Shown in pieces: positions 40,681 to 45,403 of a stretch of 45,403 nucleotides of DNA (the stretch's first letter is position 1; each line of letters starts with the position of its first letter). The DNA is from an uncultured Bacteroidales bacterium (GTDB taxonomy: Bacteria > Bacteroidota > Bacteroidia > Bacteroidales > UBA932): positions 1-45,403 of the forward strand of contig CAJOIQ010000015.1 in the NCBI GenBank assembly GCA_905234795.1, read 5' to 3'. Made by a program: the position numbers and the translations under genes. Below the pieces are notes generated by a model. That model worked only from the letters and a program-made list of their open reading frames with translations, ran no database searches and was not told the origin of the DNA.

Positions 40681-41139
40681 ATGGACCGCACGCAAACCAA
40701 TAAAGACAACACCCGTCTCCAGTGGGCGAAGTCGATGTATCTCTACGAGAACCGCACACAGCAGGAAATCGCAGACACCGTCGGCGTGTCCAGGCAGACC
40801 GTCATCCGCTGGATCCAGAAAGGCAAGTGGGATGAACTCAAGGTATCGATGACGATGACCCGCGAGGAACAGATCAAGAACCTGCAGCGGCAGCTCTCCG
40901 AAATCAACAACACCATCCGGGACCGCAAACCGGAGGACGGGCCCAGGTATGCGACCGCCCGGGAAGCGGACATCATCTGCAAACTGACGGATGCCATCAA
41001 CAAACTGGAGAACGACGTGGGCATCCACGACGTCGTATCCGTCGGCAACCGCTTCATCCAATGGCTCCGTCCCGTCGACCCCGACCTGACAAAGACCTTT
41101 GTAGGGGCTTTCGATAAGTTCATCAAATCCCTCCTGTAG
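40681..41139 (+). CDS. Small terminase subunit (Mu gp27-like)
   Basis: The 152-residue protein has an N-terminal helix-turn-helix (TQQEIADTVGVSRQTVIRWIQKGKW, about residues 26-50) followed by coiled coil (residues 58-95, REEQIKNLQRQLSEINN). It recognises packaging-site DNA and recruits the large subunit. Context supports the call: the large terminase begins 3 nt later. Its exact start is the ATG at 40681, downstream of a matching promoter. Confidence 0.8.
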   Translation: MDRTQTNKDNTRLQWAKSMYLYENRTQQEIADTVGVSRQTVIRWIQKGKWDELKVSMTMTREEQIKNLQRQLSEINNTIRDRKPEDGPRYATAREADIICKLTDAINKLENDVGIHDVVSVGNRFIQWLRPVDPDLTKTFVGAFDKFIKSLL

Positions 41140-41142
41140 CCC

Positions 41143-42690
41143 ATGAAGCAGATTGAAAGAGATGCTCTCAAATTGTGGGAGGAAATCAAGAAATCGGTGT
41201 ACGAGGATACGCCGATTGATGAGTCGATGACCCCGGCCGAGATTGAGAAGCACCGCCTCTACCTGGAAGCCCACCCGGTCGAATGGATGAAGTTCTTTTT
41301 CCCGGGCTACGCCAAAGCGCCGTTTGCCAAGTTCCATATCAGGGCAATCAACCGGATCCTGAACAACGACGAATGGTACGAGGTCCTGTCCTGGTCCCGG
41401 GAACTGGCAAAAAGTACCGTCGTGATGATGATCATCATGTTCCTGGTACTGACAGGCAAGCGGAAGATGATTCTGCTCTGTTCTGCCACGGAGGATGCTG
41501 CCAAACGCCTGCTCGCCCCGTACCGGGCCAACTTCGAGGCGAACCGCCGCATCATCCAGTATTACGGGGAACAAAAGTCCCTGGGCGATTGGGAGGAAAA
41601 GTGTTTCAAGACCAAGGGCGGGGCCATGTTCCTGGCCATTGGTGCCGGTAATGCTCCCCGAGGCCTCCGCAACGAGGCCGTCCGCCCGGACGTGCTGTAT
41701 CAGGATGACTTTGATACCGATGAGGCTTGCCGGAACATCGATGTCCTGGATAAAAACTGGGACTGGTGGGAAAAGGCCGTCTATCCGACCCGTTCCATCT
41801 CCACGCCTACCCTTATCCTCTGGTGCGGGAATATCATCGCCGAAGACTGCTGCATTACACGTGCCGGCAAGAAAGCCGACCACTGGGATATCGTGAACAT
41901 CCGGGATGAGCACGGAAAGAGCACTTGGCCGGAAAAGAACACGGAGGAGATGATTGATAAGGTCCTCTCCAAGATTAGCACGAAGGCCAAGGAAGGGGAA
42001 TACTTCAATAACCCGCTCACCGAGGGGAAGATCTTCCCTTCGACCAAATGGGGAAAAGTGCCCACGTTGTCACGGTTCCCGTTCCTGGTCATCTATGCCG
42101 ACCCCACCACCAGCGAATCCAAAGGACCGTCCGCAAACAAGAAAGGCTCCCAGAAAGCAATGTTTCTGCTTGGCAAACTGGACTCCACCCTGTATGTAAT
42201 CAAAGGGTTCCTTGGGAAGATGACCACGGCGGAGTTCGTCGGCCATTATTTCGCCCTCCTCCAGTTGGCGCGTATGAAGACCGGGAAACCGGTTTACATA
42301 TATCAGGAAAACAACTCCCTGCAGGATCCTGTCTTCCAGCAGGTTTTCCGTCCCGCTATCGCCAAGGAGCGCAGGCGCACGGGCATTGAACTGTCTGTGA
42401 CCCCGGATACCCGGGACAAAGGCGACAAAGCCACCCGCATTGAAGCTCACCTTGAACCGTTGAACCGGGAAGGCCTGCTTATCCTGAATGCCGCAGAGAA
42501 AGAGGACCCGAATATGAAGTTGCTGGATGATGAGTTCAAATACTTCACGATGGCCTTGAAATTCCACGCGGACGGCATGGACTGCCTTGAAGGCGGCAAC
42601 TGGATTATAGACCAGAAGATCCAGGAACTCCTGCCCTCCTCCTACATATCATACAAGACAATCGCTCGCAAGAGCAAAAACAGACAATAG
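41143..42690 (+). CDS. Large terminase subunit (Mu gp28-like)
   Basis: The 515-residue packaging ATPase/nuclease has a Walker A region SWSRELAKST (about residue 83; deviant, with Ala before Lys), an LLCSATED motif, Walker B-like VLYQDD (about 185-190), and a C-terminal RNase H-like nuclease half with VIYADPTTS (about 310) supplying a metal-binding Asp and DLTV-like acidic segments. It pumps DNA into the head and makes the packaging cut. It precedes the gp36-like and portal genes, as in Mu relatives. Confidence 0.9.
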   Translation: MKQIERDALKLWEEIKKSVYEDTPIDESMTPAEIEKHRLYLEAHPVEWMKFFFPGYAKAPFAKFHIRAINRILNNDEWYEVLSWSRELAKSTVVMMIIMFLVLTGKRKMILLCSATEDAAKRLLAPYRANFEANRRIIQYYGEQKSLGDWEEKCFKTKGGAMFLAIGAGNAPRGLRNEAVRPDVLYQDDFDTDEACRNIDVLDKNWDWWEKAVYPTRSISTPTLILWCGNIIAEDCCITRAGKKADHWDIVNIRDEHGKSTWPEKNTEEMIDKVLSKISTKAKEGEYFNNPLTEGKIFPSTKWGKVPTLSRFPFLVIYADPTTSESKGPSANKKGSQKAMFLLGKLDSTLYVIKGFLGKMTTAEFVGHYFALLQLARMKTGKPVYIYQENNSLQDPVFQQVFRPAIAKERRRTGIELSVTPDTRDKGDKATRIEAHLEPLNREGLLILNAAEKEDPNMKLLDDEFKYFTMALKFHADGMDCLEGGNWIIDQKIQELLPSSYISYKTIARKSKNRQ

Positions 42691-42692
42691 TC

Positions 42693-43124
42693 ATGGCAGC
42701 AACGAATTTCATCACCAAAGCCGATTACCCATCCTCCATCCGCACCGAGTTCCTCGACCGCGTGATCCGGGAGGATGAAAACATACTGGAGATCGTCGAG
42801 AACCAGGCCATCTCCGAGATGAAGGGCTACCTGTCCGCCCGATACGACTGCGAGAAGGCTTTCTCCGCAGAAGGCGACGCCCGGCACAATCTCCTGCTGA
42901 TGTTCGCAAAGGACATCGCCGTTTATCACCTTTGTTCCATCCGGGAGGGCCTGATGACACAGACCCGCATCGATCGCTACGAGCGGGCCGTGGAGTGGCT
43001 CAAAGGGGTGCAGAAGGGGGAAGTCACCGTGGAGGGGCTCGACAGGCTCACACAGGAGGATGGCTCCGCCTCCGCCCCGGAATTCCAGATGCGGAGCGAC
43101 CGTAAGAGAGTAAACCATTTCTGA
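42693..43124 (+). CDS. Mu gp36-like (DUF1320) head protein
   Basis: The 143-residue protein begins NFITKADYPSSIRTEFLDRVIREDENILEIVENQAISEMKGYL and has the compact helical pattern of the DUF1320/Mu gp36 group, found next to the portal and involved in head-tail connection. It lies 2 nt after the large terminase and 1 nt before the portal gene, so the three are co-translated. Confidence 0.82.
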   Translation: MAATNFITKADYPSSIRTEFLDRVIREDENILEIVENQAISEMKGYLSARYDCEKAFSAEGDARHNLLLMFAKDIAVYHLCSIREGLMTQTRIDRYERAVEWLKGVQKGEVTVEGLDRLTQEDGSASAPEFQMRSDRKRVNHF

Positions 43125-43125
43125 T

Positions 43126-44526
43126 ATGTCAAAGAAAAGTAAAAGACGCATTACCTCCGGCGGATACGCCGGAAACGTCACGGCCCCGACCATCATCCTC
43201 CGGCAGACCAGGCGTGGAGGGTTGGACGTGGGCGTCTATATGAATGCCATCCGCTCGGCCGAGGTCATCGACTATCCCCGTCGGGAAAAGCTCATCGACC
43301 TGTATGAGGATGTCAAGCTCGACAGCCACCTTTTCTCCGTCCTCCGTAAGCAGAAGGCGGCGGTCCTCTCCACGCCTATCCAGTTCATGCGGGACGGCAA
43401 GGTGGATGAGGCGATGCAGGAACACATCAAGTCCCCATGGTTCCTCCAGTTCCTTGGCGACCTGTACGACCACGAATGGGAGGGCGTGGGCGGTTCCCTC
43501 TTCCAGTTCTACCGCGATGATAAAGGATGGATCAACTACGACCTCATCCCCCGTAAAAACGTGGACGCCATCAACCGCGTTATCCTCCACCACCAGGGCG
43601 ATATCACCGGCGAGAGCTGGGATGAGTTCGATGACCTCCTGTACATCGGAAAGCCCCGGATGATCGGAAATCTTGCCGTTGCCGCCTTCTGGGTGGTCCT
43701 CAAACGGAATAACGTGGGCGACTGGGCAGACTTCGCCGAGATCTTCGGCCGGCCGGTGCGCGAAGGAACCTACGACGCCTGGGATGAGGAAGCCCGGCAG
43801 AAGCTGCTGAAGGATATCTCCGAGATGGGCGGCGCCGGCGTGATCGTCCACCCCAGCGGCACGGAACTCAACCTCATCCAGGCACAGAACGTGGCCGGGG
43901 GCGGCGACCTGTACGAGAAACTCGGCACCTACTGCAACAATGAGATATCCAAGACCGTTACCGGCAACACCCTTACCACCGAAGCCGGGGATAAAGGCAC
44001 CCAGGCCCTGGGCACCGTCCAGAAGGAGGGAGAGGAGGATATCAACTTCTTTGTCAAGCAGGCCATCCTGAACATCCTGAACTATGAGATGACGGAGACC
44101 TTCGCCCGTCTGGGCATTAACACCGAGGGCGGCGAATTCTTCTTTGTCCCGCCCAAGAGCAAGAACAGCCAGGAAAAGGTCAACGTCCTCAAAACCCTCC
44201 GGAACGACCTGCTCCTGCCCATTGATGATGACTATCTCTATGAGGAGTTCGGCATCCCGAAACCAAAGGATTACGAGACAATGAAGGAGGAACTGAAGAA
44301 AGCCCACCAGGCACCAAGCCACCTTTCTCCCGACGATGATGACGATGACCCGCAGGATCCTGGGAAGGCCGGCGGGGATGACGATGATCCGGACGGTACC
44401 GGGAAAAAGCAGGATCCTGCAAAACCCGGAAAAGGCAAGGACGGAAAGAAGGACAATGCCTTCAACCGGATGGCCCGTTTTTTCGTAAGAGCCCTGCAGG
44501 GCAGCGGGGCGGATTTAGACTGGTAG
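43126..44526 (+). CDS. Portal protein (DUF935, Mu gp29-like)
   Basis: The 466-residue protein forms the dodecameric DNA gate at one vertex of the head. DUF935 motifs are seen: IRSAEVIDYPRREKLIDLYEDVKLDSHLFSVLRKQK, DWADFAEIFGRPVREGTYD and GNTLTTEAGDKGTQALGTVQ. The C-terminal 55 residues are a low-complexity Asp/Lys/Gly linker, then NRMARFFVRALQGSG. A slippery heptamer at 44478-44484 near the end would let ribosomes move into the MuF frame, giving a portal-MuF fusion. In the 0 frame the gene ends TAG TAG. Confidence 0.9.
   Translation: MSKKSKRRITSGGYAGNVTAPTIILRQTRRGGLDVGVYMNAIRSAEVIDYPRREKLIDLYEDVKLDSHLFSVLRKQKAAVLSTPIQFMRDGKVDEAMQEHIKSPWFLQFLGDLYDHEWEGVGGSLFQFYRDDKGWINYDLIPRKNVDAINRVILHHQGDITGESWDEFDDLLYIGKPRMIGNLAVAAFWVVLKRNNVGDWADFAEIFGRPVREGTYDAWDEEARQKLLKDISEMGGAGVIVHPSGTELNLIQAQNVAGGGDLYEKLGTYCNNEISKTVTGNTLTTEAGDKGTQALGTVQKEGEEDINFFVKQAILNILNYEMTETFARLGINTEGGEFFFVPPKSKNSQEKVNVLKTLRNDLLLPIDDDYLYEEFGIPKPKDYETMKEELKKAHQAPSHLSPDDDDDDPQDPGKAGGDDDDPDGTGKKQDPAKPGKGKDGKKDNAFNRMARFFVRALQGSGADLDW
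44478..44502 (+). other. Candidate -1 frameshift site (T TTT TTC) with downstream hairpin
   Basis: Portal codons CGT TTT TTC place T TTT TTC (44478-44484) in the slippery phase. After a 6-nt spacer, a perfect palindrome GCCCTGCAGGGC (44491-44502) follows. A -1 slip enters the MuF frame at 44484 and runs to the window edge. Confidence 0.6.
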
Positions 44527-45403
44527 TAGATGCCCTTTACAGCGAGGCTACGGATGACCACAAGACGTCCGTTCCCTTCACCTTCGACTCCAGCATCATA
44601 GAAACGGCTCTTCACAACATCCAGAGCCGGCAGCTGAACACCCGCACCCAGATTGATGCCGGCCTCTTCCGGGAGGTCAGCCGCATTATGGTGGGCGGTG
44701 TGGAAACCGGCTATCAAGCCCCATCGGGGGAAAGCGGGTTCCTGCAGGAACTCCGCACCAATACCGAGGTCTTCGCCGCATTCAAGGCTCACAGGATGGG
44801 GCGTGACATGGCATCCCAGCTGCTGGACGAAAACGGAAACGTCAAGACCTTCCAACAGTTCAAAAAGGACACGGAGGGCATCGTGGACCACCACGTCAAC
44901 GCCTGGCTCCGGACGGAGTACGACACCGCCATCCGGCGGGCGCACCGCGCCGCCGAGATGCGGCAGTTCATAGAGGAGGCCGACGTGTTCCCGAATATTG
45001 AATGGCTGCCCAGTACCGCCGTCAATCCCCGGGAGTCACATATGCCGTTCTACAACCACATATGGCCCATTGACGACCCATTCTGGGAGGAGCACAAGCC
45101 CGGAGATGAATGGGGATGCCAATGCGGCTGGCAGTCCACCGATAGCCCTGTGACTGATAACACCGGCCTTGGAGGGGATGATATCGCCCCGCCGTCTCCG
45201 GGCCTTGGCGGCAATCCGGCCAAGACCGGCCAAGTGTTCTCGGACGATCATCCTTACTTCCCGTCTGACTGCGCACACTGTGGGTTCTACAACGCCAGCG
45301 TCAGGAACCGCCTTGCATCCATGTTCTATGACCGGAAAAAGGACTGCTACAACTGCCCGTTCATCCGGGCCTGCATCAATGAACTGGCCCGGAAAGACAA
45401 CGC
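44484..45403 (+). CDS. MuF-type head morphogenesis protein, 3'-truncated by window
   Basis: The frame is open from the stop at 44385 to the window end but has no ATG, GTG or TTG before 44688. Conserved N-terminal MuF-like residues (SIIETALHNIQSRQLNTRTQIDAGLFREV) lie before that, so a start at 44688 is unlikely. The MuF motif is clear: ESHMPFYNHIWPIDDPFWEEHKPGDEWGCQC. A further segment has CAHC and CYNC pairs, as in a metal-binding ribbon. MuF proteins act in head assembly and often carry C-terminal effector domains. Translation by frameshift from the portal (or a CTG at 44520) is inferred. Confidence 0.75.

Larger units (their letters stand above)
18528..45403. mobile_element. Mu-like prophage, left end to window edge
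   Basis: The region carries contiguous phage genes with Mu-type head proteins (small terminase, gp28-like terminase, gp36-like, DUF935 portal, MuF), protease, capsid, tail, fibres, a DGR, lysis and DNA-modification genes. It is organised divergently from 40510-40680. The proposed left boundary is TG at 18528, because the DUF1963 gene is truncated there, and three degenerate AAAACnAA repeats follow. The right end lies outside the window. No transposase, integrase or repressor is visible here, so the transposable lifestyle is inferred from the Mu-type head genes and the end repeats. Confidence 0.85.

Noticed and set aside
44530..44601. ATG at 44530 as the MuF start
   Set aside because: Its frame ends at a stop after 23 codons and does not match MuF; the MuF frame differs by one phase.
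18528..45403. CRISPR array in the prophage or flanks
   Set aside because: No regularly spaced direct repeats of 24-40 bp with unique spacers were found; the tape measure repeats are coding.

Overview
The window looks like a Bacteroidales chromosome (moderately high GC) carrying most of a Mu-like, tailed-phage prophage. The assignment rests on recurrent TTTG-N16to21-TAnnTTTG promoters (the Bacteroidetes -33/-7 type), absence of strong Shine-Dalgarno sites, lipoprotein signals, and gene content such as cmk-ispH, large AsmA-like proteins and PspC/PadR genes.

Host part, 1-18527. Two small lipoproteins (291-1408) are followed by a hairpin-rich non-coding stretch and a tRNA-Leu(UAG) on the minus strand. 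A minus-strand operon (9015 to 1924) encodes an NtrC-like response regulator without a DNA-binding domain, a 1198-residue AsmA-like protein, PrmA, and a second AsmA-like protein. Divergently, 9126-12660 is a three-gene operon of CHASE2 sensor, secreted caspase-like protease and DUF4384-like protein with overlapping start and stop codons. Then come cmk, ispH, class I fumarase, a PspC-PadR-PspC operon, and a DUF1963 gene that seems cut short by the prophage.

Prophage part, about 18528 to beyond the right edge. From a central divergent promoter region (40510-40680) the plus strand encodes small and large terminase, a gp36-like protein, DUF935 portal and MuF. The minus strand encodes ClpP-like head protease/scaffold, a capsid protein with a C-terminal BACON-like domain, a candidate spanin pair, tail tube, G/GT tail chaperones, tape measure, tail hub and fibres. 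It ends with a receptor-binding protein diversified by a diversity-generating retroelement (DGR), then endolysin, Dam methylase and a thymidylate-synthase-like enzyme. No integrase or transposase is visible; early genes are presumably to the right of the window.

The main signals are these. (1) A complete DGR: a 119-bp template repeat (TR) and variable repeat (VR) differ at 10 sites, every one an adenine in the TR sense strand, with an RT gene, its own TR promoter and a terminator separating it from the target gene. (2) A MuF reading frame without a usable start codon that joins the portal frame by a -1 slip at U UUU UUC, 6 nt before a palindrome, implying a portal-MuF fusion. (3) A TS-family enzyme with Asp at the pyrimidine-specificity position, suggesting dCMP rather than dUMP as substrate. 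(4) A compact structured ncRNA of about 119 nt between lysis genes and dam. (5) The CHASE2-caspase-DUF4384 operon in the host part. Functional calls are by family recognition from the translated sequence; no database searches were run.
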